Assembly (NCBI GenBank): GCA_964544155.1
Contig: CAZJAH010000001.1
Coordinates: 186,001 to 250,000, forward strand
Reading direction: 5' to 3'
Length of the DNA: 64,000 nucleotides
Source: CAZJAH01 sp964544155
GTDB taxonomy: Bacteria; Bacteroidota; Ignavibacteria; Kapaibacteriales; UBA2268
Shown here piece after piece: positions 1-8,128 of the stretch; the stretch's first letter is position 1, and every line of letters starts with the position of its first letter. Below the pieces are notes generated by a model, which saw only the letters and a program-made list of their open reading frames with translations, was not told where the DNA came from and did no database searches. The translations under genes were made by a program, and so were the position numbers.

Positions 1-945
1 ATTATAAATCAGGCGTTCATCTTCGAATTTCACCTCCTGTTTTTGAGGATGAATATTAACATCCACCCTTGAGGAATCAGTCTCGAGGTACAATACAAAA
101 AAAGGTTTTTGGTTTCTATCCAGCATTGGTTCATAAACGCTGTAAACGGCATGGTTTAAAGCGCGGCTGAGTATGGGCCTGCGGTTCAGGTAAAGGTACT
201 GCCCCGCGGAGGACCGTCCGAATGCCGGTTCGGCAATAAATCCTTTTATGGAAATGTATTCAGCTTCGAATTCCACATTTATCAATGAATTGACTATGCC
301 ATCGCCTATAAGTTCTTTAATCCTGGTCAGTGTATCAGATGGATGGAGATCAAATACCAGATTGTCGCCGTCATAGAATGTAAACCGGATCTCGGGCCTG
401 GCCAGGGAAAATTTCAGCATTGTATCAGAAATGTGCCTGAATTCAGTCAGTTCTGTCCTCAGGAATTTCCTGCGGGCAGGCACATTGTAGAAAAGGTTTT
501 TAACGAATACCTGAGTGCCGAATTCTGCCGCATAGGGGCTTATGGATGGTTCTTTATTGGGTTCAGCGATGAGCCTGTTACCGGGGCTGTCCTGCCTGCG
601 CCGGCTGCGTATTTCCAGGTGTGCAACTGATGATATTGATGCAAGGGCCTCCCCTCTGAATCCATAGCTCATAATTCGCTCTAAGTCTTCCTGAAAGCGT
701 ATTTTGCTTGTGGCGTGCCTTTTTACGGATAGGGCAAGGTCGCCGGCAGACATTCCCGTGCCGTTATCTACAACATGGATAAGGTGTTTGCCTGCCCCTT
801 TAACTATAACGGCTATCGCATCCGCGCCGGAATCGAGTGAATTTTCCACCAATTCTTTTACTACGGATTCAGGCCTTTGCACCACTTCGCCCGCGGCGAT
901 CTGGTTGGCAATAAATTCAGGTAATATTTGTATCTGCGTATCGAT
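1..945 (-). CDS. mutL: DNA mismatch repair protein MutL, N-terminal part (runs off left edge)
   Basis: This is the GHKL ATPase half of MutL, which couples MutS mismatch recognition to downstream nicking and excision. Reading leftward, the frame shows the family motifs in order: the ANQIAAGEV segment, ENSLDSGADA, DNGTGM (ATP-binding loop), RHATSKI and GFRGEALASISSV, then the transducer domain up to NIHPQKQEVKF at the window edge. About 315 residues are present; the C-terminal dimerisation part lies outside. The 5' end is odd: in frame, a TAA at 954-952 is followed by codons for N, N and then I-D-T-Q-I-Q-I-L-P, with no ATG, GTG or TTG before the conserved region. I placed the start at the ATC at 945-943 because MutL proteins begin a few residues before the IQ(I/V)LP motif. 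A sequencing error is the main alternative. Family assignment is very secure. Confidence 0.93.
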   Translation of the reverse strand, partial: MDTQIQILPEFIANQIAAGEVVQRPESVVKELVENSLDSGADAIAVIVKGAGKHLIHVVDNGTGMSAGDLALSVKRHATSKIRFQEDLERIMSYGFRGEALASISSVAHLEIRSRRRQDSPGNRLIAEPNKEPSISPYAAEFGTQVFVKNLFYNVPARRKFLRTELTEFRHISDTMLKFSLARPEIRFTFYDGDNLVFDLHPSDTLTRIKELIGDGIVNSLINVEFEAEYISIKGFIAEPAFGRSSAGQYLYLNRRPILSRALNHAVYSVYEPMLDRNQKPFFVLYLETDSSRVDVNIHPQKQEVKFEDERLIYN

Positions 946-960
946 ATTATTTTATTTTTT

Positions 961-998
961 GTCTAATAAAAAACCGCTCAATATAAGTTAAGCGGTTC
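961..998 (-). terminator. Rho-independent terminator upstream of mutL
   Basis: Read leftward, AACCGCT (997-991) and AGCGGTT (978-972) form a 7-bp stem around a 12-base loop, directly followed by a T-rich run. It points leftward just before mutL, so it should end a leftward transcript coming from the 1000-1260 region rather than mutL itself. This implies that something upstream of mutL is transcribed. Confidence 0.65.
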
Positions 999-1022
999 AA
1001 TGTATAAAATATTTATTTTTAA

Positions 1023-1253
1023 TTATTCACATTTTTTCCAATAGATATTCAAATCATTACATAGGACTTTTTTGCAGTTCTTGGGGCTGATTGGCATTTG
1101 AGCGCCATTGTTTCCTTTAACTTCTTTATTATTGAAAACGCTGATGCCGCCGCCGTCATGAATGGCAATGGCCATCTTATTAGGTAATTTTTCGGTGCCC
1201 TTCCGAGTGAGCCAGACAAAATAACCGGCATCTGCGGCCTATCGGGTTCTCAT
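1023..1253 (-). pseudogene. Possible broken small gene or unrecognised RNA behind the terminator
   Basis: On the minus strand a protein-like frame starts at ATG 1253 (M-R-T-R), meets TAG at 1241-1239, then stays open for 71 codons to TAA at 1025-1023. The open part contains pieces such as GYFVWLTRKGTEKL and IHDGGGISVFNN. An internal ATG at 1175 would give a 50-residue product starting MAIAIHDGGG with three Cys near the C-terminus. Composition looks coding, and a terminator follows about 25 bases later, so the segment is probably transcribed. I do not recognise the family. It could be a gene interrupted by a stop, a real 50-residue protein, or a noncoding RNA. The rest of the 971-1432 interval, mainly 1254-1432, shows nothing I can name. 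Confidence 0.3.
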
Positions 1254-1432
1254 TTTATCACAGGTGACAAAAAAGCAGGGGGTACTAAGAATAGAAATTA
1301 TATAACAAGTGTATTTGAATTAGAAATGCTGGCGGCCTGAAGTTAGCTTATTAAAGTTAATTCAACAAATAAATACATGCCCGCGCCGTAATTATTTTTT
1401 ACGATAAGCTTTTTTTATATATATTATTAATT

Positions 1433-1840
1433 ATGCCTGATATCAAATTAAAAATAGACAAGCTTGTGGATGCTTTTCTTCTTCGGCCCGGAGGCGACGA
1501 AGATTCACATTCTACATCACCGGGTATCACAACCGGCGCTATTGTTTGGGGCGTTCTGTTTCGTTCGGCTATTATCATAATCGGCTCTCTTTTTTTATTT
1601 GAAGCTATGGAGCTTTATAATTACTGGTGGATTTCACTATTCGCGTTGTGGTTTCTGGCGGTTTACCCGGGATGGCAGCAGTATAACAAATTCAGCCAGC
1701 GTATGGAAGAATTCACAGAAACAACACTTTGCGGTTCCTGCAGGAATTTTGACCCGTCAAGCCAATTATGCACTAAATATGATGAACACGTCAGCGCCGA
1801 GTATGTGCCTTGCGAAGGTATGGACTGGGAGCCGAAGTAG
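1433..1840 (+). CDS. Small two-helix membrane protein with a four-cysteine tail
   Basis: I do not recognise a named family for this 135-residue protein. Two hydrophobic segments are visible (about 36-57 and 64-80), separated by a short loop, so both termini should lie on the same side of the membrane. The tail carries four cysteines, C100, C103, C113 and C127, spaced C-x2-C-x9-C-x13-C and followed by the sequence EGMDWEPK. That spacing could bind a metal ion, but this is inference. The N-terminal 30 residues are polar. The gene stands alone on the plus strand, in an AT-rich setting with an upstream TATATATTATTAATT stretch, and faces the convergent LiaF-like gene. An overlapping frame at 1599-1847 is a shadow. 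Confidence 0.7.
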   Translation: MPDIKLKIDKLVDAFLLRPGGDEDSHSTSPGITTGAIVWGVLFRSAIIIIGSLFLFEAMELYNYWWISLFALWFLAVYPGWQQYNKFSQRMEEFTETTLCGSCRNFDPSSQLCTKYDEHVSAEYVPCEGMDWEPK

Positions 1841-1866
1841 TTATTAATTAAGCGTTTCGCTGATGT

Positions 1867-2784
1867 TTAATACCTTACCACGTCGAAATTGGACATACCT
1901 CCTTCTATCTCGATAAGGATTTTTCCTTTGCCGTTATCCGCCAGGGGGCTGACGTAGCGGCCTTTTTCCTTATGTGTGAATCCTTTAAAATCCCTGTTCG
2001 ACAGGCCTGTTTCTGTGAGTATTTCTGCGTCCATTGTTTTGGGTATAAAGACTGAAATATTTGACAGTCCGCCGCTTATATCGATTTTCACGTCATTATG
2101 CCTGTCGCCAAATTTGAGCGTTACATCCGACGCCCCGGTGCTGAGGTCGAGCTTGCTAACCTTAATTTCGCTCATGTCAAAATCGATGTTACAAGCCCCG
2201 GCATCTATGCTCATATCCCACAGGACTGAATCATTAAGGCTAATATCTGCATACCTTCTGCTTTTAAATTTTCCCTTTACTCCGAGTTTAACTTCCACTG
2301 CCATATCATAACCGTTATCATCGGGGAAGCTGTTAAGTACAGTCAAACCTTGTCCGCTATAAAGCTCTACGAGCTTATCGGTGCGGCCTGCAAGCTCGAA
2401 ATTACCGGCTCCACCGTCAAATTCAATTAATGCGTATTTATAAGCAGAATCCATCTCAACTTCCATCATTTCCTTGCGGCCCTTGTACTCTCTGTTATTT
2501 CCGATATGAAATTCACCTTTATTAAAAAACCAGAATATACCGCTGAAAAAAGATATGATCATAAGCGAGAGAAGCAATGAACTCAGCCCCGCCAGAATAT
2601 ATTTGATGATATCAGGCAATTTCAATAATGATATACCCCAGAATATGAGCAGCAATGGCCAGAAATCCCAAATACCCGATATCTGCCATTTCATGACACC
2701 CAGGTTCATCAATAAGAAGAATAAACCCAGAAAAATCAGGAATGTGCCCCAAAATACGGTCGATGTATTGATACTATTTTTCAT
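1867..2784 (-). CDS. LiaF-like membrane protein with C-terminal beta-rich domain
   Basis: This 305-residue protein has an N-terminal block of about three membrane helices (roughly 9-27, 38-55, 60-85) with the F-W-P-L/G-I-pattern of DUF5668/LiaI-type segments. A long soluble region from about 110 follows, with repeated short beta motifs (FDGGAGNFELAG, DAGACNIDFD, STGASDVTLKFG, EGGMSNFDV) typical of the LiaF/toastrack (DUF4097-like) fold. Such proteins sit in the inner membrane and take part in envelope-stress sensing. Its start overlaps the end of the PspC-domain gene by 11 bases, so the two are almost certainly cotranscribed and probably interact. I infer a role in cell-envelope stress; the signal it responds to is unknown. 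Confidence 0.72.
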   Translation of the reverse strand: MKNSINTSTVFWGTFLIFLGLFFLLMNLGVMKWQISGIWDFWPLLLIFWGISLLKLPDIIKYILAGLSSLLLSLMIISFFSGIFWFFNKGEFHIGNNREYKGRKEMMEVEMDSAYKYALIEFDGGAGNFELAGRTDKLVELYSGQGLTVLNSFPDDNGYDMAVEVKLGVKGKFKSRRYADISLNDSVLWDMSIDAGACNIDFDMSEIKVSKLDLSTGASDVTLKFGDRHNDVKIDISGGLSNISVFIPKTMDAEILTETGLSNRDFKGFTHKEKGRYVSPLADNGKGKILIEIEGGMSNFDVVRY

Positions 2785-3262
2785 TGCTTAGTTCCTCCGG
2801 GGCTCTGTTATGTGACCTGGTTTTATAAATAATATATCCTCCGACTGCTATCAGCGCGACCGGCCAGATATAGTCAATATCAAGAACGGGTATTACATTA
2901 TTCAAAAAGAAAAGCCCGCCTATAATGATAAGTATAATTCCGAAAGCCTTTTTTCTTTCGGATCTTTGCTTCATTATTTCTTTCATACTTTTGTGGCTTC
3001 CAGATTCTTCTTTAACCTCATTTTGCTCTACCGGTTCGCCTTCCGCTTTTTTTCCCGGCTCGTCCCATGTATAAACCACAGGCCTTTCGGGAACAATTAT
3101 CCACAGAACGATATATGCAAGCAGGCCGATGCCGTAACCCAGCGCGGTAATAATGAACAGCGCCCTGACCAGTACCGGATCTATATCAAAATATTCACCC
3201 AGACCTGCGGAAACACCGCCGATCATTTTATTTCTTCTTGACCTGAATAATCTTTCTTTCAT
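2774..3262 (-). CDS. PspC-domain membrane protein
   Basis: Residues 1-60 form a clear PspC domain: the basic start MKERLFRSRRNKMIGGV, then GLGEYFDIDP and a hydrophobic helix ending in the family's IIVPERP. PspC proteins are membrane sensors or partners in the phage-shock envelope-stress response. After a charged linker (about 65-105) come two more hydrophobic segments (about 107-122 and 128-147), like the DUF5668 helices found in the next gene. The gene is first in a two-gene leftward operon and overlaps the LiaF-like gene by 11 bases. No pspA or sigma factor is adjacent, so the regulatory output is not visible here. The 200 bases upstream are shared with the divergent nuclease gene. Confidence 0.85.
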   Translation of the reverse strand: MKERLFRSRRNKMIGGVSAGLGEYFDIDPVLVRALFIITALGYGIGLLAYIVLWIIVPERPVVYTWDEPGKKAEGEPVEQNEVKEESGSHKSMKEIMKQRSERKKAFGIILIIIGGLFFLNNVIPVLDIDYIWPVALIAVGGYIIYKTRSHNRAPEELSNEK

Positions 3263-3462
3263 AATTTCACCATAGTAATCAAAAAGATTCTTTACTAACA
3301 GCTTATACGCCTGCTGTTTTTTTAAGTTTCAATTTTTTCATTTATCCTTCACTTAATTTTTTACTTACTTACATATTAATTATCCTTTGAAATTTCGTCT
3401 CTCATGATTAATATTACAGATTAACAATTAACATTTTATTAATTATTCCCGGAAGCCGCCAA

Positions 3463-6400
3463 ATGGCATTTTTCTTCTATAATAATGAGATAGAAAACAA
3501 AGTTAAGCTGATTACTCCATCTGCTTTCATGGATAAAGCTATAAATAATAAAGCGCCCGGTTCTTTTATCCTGATTGTACCCACTAAAAAGCAGGTCAGG
3601 CGCTATACCAATGAATTCATCAGAAAATACTATTACAAAAATGCCATGCCGGTCGGCAATTTGAGGATATATAATTTCAGGGATTTTGTTAATAAATGCT
3701 TTAATAAATTATTGCCTGCCAATAATTATATTCAAATTTCCGATGCATACAGGCTTACCCTTATCGAAGAGGCTGCCGGTAATGCCGGGCTGGAATTTTT
3801 CAGCCGCGGGAAAGCGGGTTTCAGCAATTCAGTTATTGAAAAACTGGACTCCGTTATTTACGGCCTGAAAGAAGACGGCATACTCCCTGAAAACCTGTAT
3901 GAAGACCTGAAGAGCGAAAGCGGAGAAATTAAAGATAAAAAACGCCTGACAGATATTTACAGGCTTTATAACAAATACCAGAATATTATCGGCAACAAAT
4001 ACCTCGATTATCCGGAAACTATAAGCCTGGTAATTAATGAGATAGACAAAACAAGGGCTGAAGGCAGAAATATCATAGAAAAAGCTTATCCCGAAAGGCC
4101 ATCTATCCTGCTGCACGGCTTCAGCGAATTCAAAAATCCTGAAGCGCGCTTTCTGGCAAGGTTTGGCGAATCAGGGCTCCCGGTAGCCGTAAACGTGGAT
4201 TATGACGAAACAAACGGCCCTCTCTTCGGCAATCTTGAGGATACCAAAAAAATACTGCTCGATACCGGCTTTCTGGGTGAAGAAATACCATTTGATGAAG
4301 AAAAGAATGAAATTCTTTCTGAGAACATGAAAAGGGATCTCTTTTTCAGGCAGAATCTGTTTAACGCGGAAGCGCCTATATCAAATGAAGATCCGGGCAC
4401 GCAGATAAGTATTTTCGCCGCGGATGACCGCGATGACGAAGTGGAATCCATAGCCAGGTTAGTCAAATACCTGAATGTGGAAAAAGGCATTGCCCTGCAT
4501 GATATTTGCATTTCTGTCAGGCAGCCGGGTCTTTATACTCAGCTTTTCAGGGAATGTTTTATTAAAAACGGCATACCGGCCAACATCAGCGACCGTTACA
4601 GCCTCGACAGGTCGCCGGTGGCAATTGCCATCTTCTCTTTGCTGAATACTGTTATATACGGGTATAGGAAGGATGACCTTCGTAAAGCCCTGAACAGCGC
4701 TTACCTGGATTTTACAAATGATGGCTTTCCGGTTAATACCAGTAATTTATTCCGGTTTTCTTCAGATTTAAGAATTACGGGAGGGCTTAGTAGGGGCGGA
4801 GACAAAAACTGGGAATGCAAACTCAATGCTGCATCTAAGCTGTATTCAGCAGTTATCCGGGATGATAAAGGAGATATTGACGAAATGAAGCTGAATGAGC
4901 TTAAAAGAAATTTGAAAAAGCTCGAGCAGGCTAAGGTGGATTTCCGAAGGATAAAAGAGCTTATCAGCTTTGAAAACAGGAAGATCAGCCCCGCGAAGTT
5001 TTCTGACATAATCAAAAAAGGTATCATTAAAAAATTCAGGATATCAGAATTGATATTCAATAATTATCAAATTTTAAAAAATAATAAAGCTTATTACACT
5101 GATACTGAATACATTCAGCTTGTGGAGGATTGCGAAAAGGACGCTAAAGCACTGGAAGCTTTAATCAAGCTGACTGATGAGCTCTCCTTTATTATCAATG
5201 ACAGATATAAACATAAGGAATTTACTCTCGAGGATTACACCGAAAAGCTGAAAACTGCCGCTTCAGCCGCAAGGTTCCAGATAAAGGAAAAACACGGCTA
5301 CGGAGTTACCATAACAAGCATTGAGCAGACACGCGGCATACCGTATAAAGCATTAATACTAAGCGGAGCGGTTGACGGGGAGCTCCCTATAGCTTACACG
5401 CCTGAAAGGTTTCTAGGAAAAGAGCTGGACGAAAGTGAAGACCGCCATCTGCGCTCAGAAAGGCTGCAGTTCTACCAGTTCCTTACTAATGCCTATGATT
5501 TTGATCTGGAGCAGAAAAATTACTATATTTTTTATCCAAAAACTGATAATGAGAAGGAACTGGTTATATCACCATTCATCAATTCGCTTTTGATGATATC
5601 AAATAATACCATCGTTACTGACCTTAGCAGGGCACGGCAGGATAGTGGCCTGAAAGCTCAGCTCCCATGGCTGGACGCCGTGATATCAAAACCGGGAATT
5701 ATGGAATACACAGGTAAAACAGTTTTTGATGACATTAAAGTCAATGAGTATGAACATCCGTTATTTTCTGATGATTTTAAAAAACTAAATGAAGAAGCGT
5801 CGAATTATCTGCGCTCCTTACAAAAAAAGAATAAGGGTATCATACATGATAAAGATCATGAAGATACTTTCTCGGTCAGCAGGTTGGAAAGCTATGCTTC
5901 ATGCCCGTATAAATATTTCGCGGAAAGCCTTTTAAAACTGGAAAAAAAAGAAGAGAAAGATACCTTCCTTTCCGCTCTTGATAAAGGCTCAATAATGCAT
6001 GAGATACTTCATTTGTTTTACGAAAGGCTGCAGCAGGATATTTACGCTACAGATGATGCAGGCACAAAAAAGCTTAAGCCTGTAAAGCTTGATCCGTTTA
6101 AAAAAGAAGATTATCTGGAGCTGCTCAAAGCAATAGCGACGAGAGTTATTAAGCTGTATGAATTCGATCATCCTTTCTTTAAGCTGGAGATGGATGATAT
6201 TTTCGGCAGCGATGATAAGCAGGGCATACTTGAATTTTGGCTTACGGAGGAATTGAATCGCATCAGGCAAGGATGGCCGCTTAATCCCGCACTTTTCGAG
6301 TATTCATTCGGGCTGCCGCATGATAACAGGGATGCCGTAGAAATCGGTAATGGCCTGAAGATAAGAGGAAAGATCGACAGAATCGAGTTAGATGAAAATC

Positions 6401-6891
6401 ATGAAGAATTCCTGATCGCCGATTATAAACTGAGCGCCGGCAGCCTTAAATTACACAAAGACATTAAAAACGGGCGGGCTTTTCAGATACCTGTATATAT
6501 CAAAGCCGCGGAAAAGCTGCTCCATGACGAATATGGAATTAACGCTATTAATAAAGCGGCGGCTTACTACAATCTCACACCGGCTATGGAAAATAATAAG
6601 CCTGTAAGCGCTTATTTCCAACTCGCGACCGCTAAATCGGGATTCAAGGATTACAATTCCAGAAAATCCTCTCAATTCTGTAAAGATGAAAACGAAAAGG
6701 CGGAAATGATAACCTCGGCTCTGGACAAAGCCCTTGAAATTTACCGGAATATTAATCAGGGCCGCTTCCCGGTTGAGCCCGCGGATAAAGAGGTTTGCCA
6801 ACACTGCTCATTCCATCCCGTTTGCAGGATAAGATTGCGTGAACCCTTCTCCGGAAATGAAGCCGCCGGAGAGGACAGCTCTGATGGGTAG
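3463..6891 (+). CDS. AddB-like PD-(D/E)XK nuclease with Fe-S cluster motif
   Basis: This 1142-residue protein matches the AddB/RecB-type exonuclease family used in double-strand break processing. The C-terminal nuclease shows GKIDRIE, IADYK and FQIPVY, the Asp, Asp-x-Lys and Gln-Tyr signatures of PD-(D/E)XK (RecB-like) nucleases. One cysteine at C814 (in ASCPYKYF) and C1112, C1115 and C1121 (C-x2-C-x5-C) reproduce the AddB 4Fe-4S pattern. The middle has degenerate helicase-like motifs (ITSIEQTRGIPYKALILSG). The N-terminus reads LIVPTKKQVRRY where a Walker A would be, so ATP binding there looks lost. No AddA-type helicase lies in the window. The stop codon overlaps the start of the glycerate kinase gene by 8 bases (ATGGGTAG). 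Start at ATG 3463 is the first in frame. Confidence 0.85.
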   Translation: MAFFFYNNEIENKVKLITPSAFMDKAINNKAPGSFILIVPTKKQVRRYTNEFIRKYYYKNAMPVGNLRIYNFRDFVNKCFNKLLPANNYIQISDAYRLTLIEEAAGNAGLEFFSRGKAGFSNSVIEKLDSVIYGLKEDGILPENLYEDLKSESGEIKDKKRLTDIYRLYNKYQNIIGNKYLDYPETISLVINEIDKTRAEGRNIIEKAYPERPSILLHGFSEFKNPEARFLARFGESGLPVAVNVDYDETNGPLFGNLEDTKKILLDTGFLGEEIPFDEEKNEILSENMKRDLFFRQNLFNAEAPISNEDPGTQISIFAADDRDDEVESIARLVKYLNVEKGIALHDICISVRQPGLYTQLFRECFIKNGIPANISDRYSLDRSPVAIAIFSLLNTVIYGYRKDDLRKALNSAYLDFTNDGFPVNTSNLFRFSSDLRITGGLSRGGDKNWECKLNAASKLYSAVIRDDKGDIDEMKLNELKRNLKKLEQAKVDFRRIKELISFENRKISPAKFSDIIKKGIIKKFRISELIFNNYQILKNNKAYYTDTEYIQLVEDCEKDAKALEALIKLTDELSFIINDRYKHKEFTLEDYTEKLKTAASAARFQIKEKHGYGVTITSIEQTRGIPYKALILSGAVDGELPIAYTPERFLGKELDESEDRHLRSERLQFYQFLTNAYDFDLEQKNYYIFYPKTDNEKELVISPFINSLLMISNNTIVTDLSRARQDSGLKAQLPWLDAVISKPGIMEYTGKTVFDDIKVNEYEHPLFSDDFKKLNEEASNYLRSLQKKNKGIIHDKDHEDTFSVSRLESYASCPYKYFAESLLKLEKKEEKDTFLSALDKGSIMHEILHLFYERLQQDIYATDDAGTKKLKPVKLDPFKKEDYLELLKAIATRVIKLYEFDHPFFKLEMDDIFGSDDKQGILEFWLTEELNRIRQGWPLNPALFEYSFGLPHDNRDAVEIGNGLKIRGKIDRIELDENHEEFLIADYKLSAGSLKLHKDIKNGRAFQIPVYIKAAEKLLHDEYGINAINKAAAYYNLTPAMENNKPVSAYFQLATAKSGFKDYNSRKSSQFCKDENEKAEMITSALDKALEIYRNINQGRFPVEPADKEVCQHCSFHPVCRIRLREPFSGNEAAGEDSSDG

Positions 6892-8128
6892 AAATAACGA
6901 GCGGGATGCCCTTGAAATATTTGAGGCCGGGCTTAATGCGGCCAGGCCCGAATTTTTTTTTAGAGAATTAATTAAAAAAAATGGCAGCCGGCTGATTTGC
7001 GCTAATGAATATGTACATATATCCATACCTGTTGATGATATCAGGGTAGCAGCTCTTGGTAAAGCCGCCTGCTCTATGTATAAGGCATTTACAGGCATTT
7101 CCGGCACCGTAAAGAACCGCCTTATCATTACTAAGGATGAAAAATGCGATGGCGCGATAAATGCGGGCCATCCTCTTCCTGATCAGGCCAGCCTGCAGGC
7201 AGGAAAAATGCTATATGATTTTTTTGCTGACTGTGATAATGACAAAACGATTGTTTTTTTGCTGTCGGGAGGCGCTTCCGCCCTGGCTGAATATCCCTGT
7301 GACGGAATTAGTCTCGATGAACTGGCCGCGTTTAACGAAGTACTGATAAAATCCGGTATGCCGATTGAAAAAGTCAATACCCTGCGCAGGAGCATTTCCG
7401 AGATAAAGGGAGGCAGGCTCGCGGCAGCTTCCAAAGCAAATATTTACAGTTTTATTATCTCGGATGTCAGAGGCGATAGTATTGAATATATAGGCTCCGG
7501 GCCCACTGCTGCAGATATTTCGCCAGGGACTTCACCCATGGAATTAATCCGCGAATATGATCTTTGTGAGGCTATCCCCGGAAATATAATGAATTTATTA
7601 AAAAATTACTCCACGGATACGATTAATTCCGGAGCGCATATTGTGAATATTATTAGCGCGAACAACCAAAAAGCGCGGCTGGGGGCAGAAAAAAAAGCTC
7701 AGAAACTTGGATATGAAATTATGGAAAATAAATATATGTATGGCAGGGTTCAAGACGCTGCGGATTATATTATTGGAAAAGCAACAGCCATTCAATCCGG
7801 ACAGGGCCTTATTTACGGCGGGGAAACCACCCTGAAAGTGAAAGGCCGGGGTAAAGGCGGAAGAAATACTGAACTGGCGCTCAGATGTCTAAATGAGTTA
7901 CATAAGACCGGAATTATACTGCTCAGTTGCGGTACTGACGGCAGCGACGGCCCGACGGACGCGGCTGGCGCCTGCTTCCGGGCTAATGGCGGCTATCCTT
8001 ATGAACTGATAGCCAGTTATCTTGAAAATAATGATTCTTATAATTTTTTTAATAAATTCGGAGGCCTGGTAAAAACAGGCCCAACCGGTACCAATGTTGG
8101 GGATATACTGGTTATTTTAAAGGTTTAG
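6884..8128 (+). CDS. Glycerate 2-kinase (DUF4147/MOFRL family)
   Basis: The product phosphorylates glycerate, probably to 2-phosphoglycerate, linking serine/glyoxylate catabolism to glycolysis. The N-terminal domain shows ALGKAA, NAGHPLPD and the nucleotide-binding LLSGGASAL. The C-terminal MOFRL domain shows GGETTLKV, GKGGRNTELAL, GTDGSDGPTDAAGA and GPTGTNVGDI, all diagnostic. I chose ATG 6884 (MGRNNERDALEIF) over an upstream in-frame GTG at 6839 because it gives the usual family N-terminus, about 414 residues, and an 8-base overlap with the nuclease gene. The two genes are translationally coupled but have no obvious functional link. It ends tail-to-tail with the nucleotidyltransferase gene, overlapping by 4 bases. 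Whether the product is 2- or 3-phosphoglycerate cannot be read from sequence. Confidence 0.9.
   Translation: MGRNNERDALEIFEAGLNAARPEFFFRELIKKNGSRLICANEYVHISIPVDDIRVAALGKAACSMYKAFTGISGTVKNRLIITKDEKCDGAINAGHPLPDQASLQAGKMLYDFFADCDNDKTIVFLLSGGASALAEYPCDGISLDELAAFNEVLIKSGMPIEKVNTLRRSISEIKGGRLAAASKANIYSFIISDVRGDSIEYIGSGPTAADISPGTSPMELIREYDLCEAIPGNIMNLLKNYSTDTINSGAHIVNIISANNQKARLGAEKKAQKLGYEIMENKYMYGRVQDAADYIIGKATAIQSGQGLIYGGETTLKVKGRGKGGRNTELALRCLNELHKTGIILLSCGTDGSDGPTDAAGACFRANGGYPYELIASYLENNDSYNFFNKFGGLVKTGPTGTNVGDILVILKV

Noticed and set aside
1049..1231. 60-residue minus-strand frame starting MPVILSGSLGR
   Set aside because: It lies out of frame with the more protein-like reading of the same DNA and shows no domain pattern.
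6839..6883. GTG start 45 bases upstream for the glycerate kinase
   Set aside because: It would add residues unlike the family and lengthen the overlap with the nuclease gene; ATG 6884 fits better.
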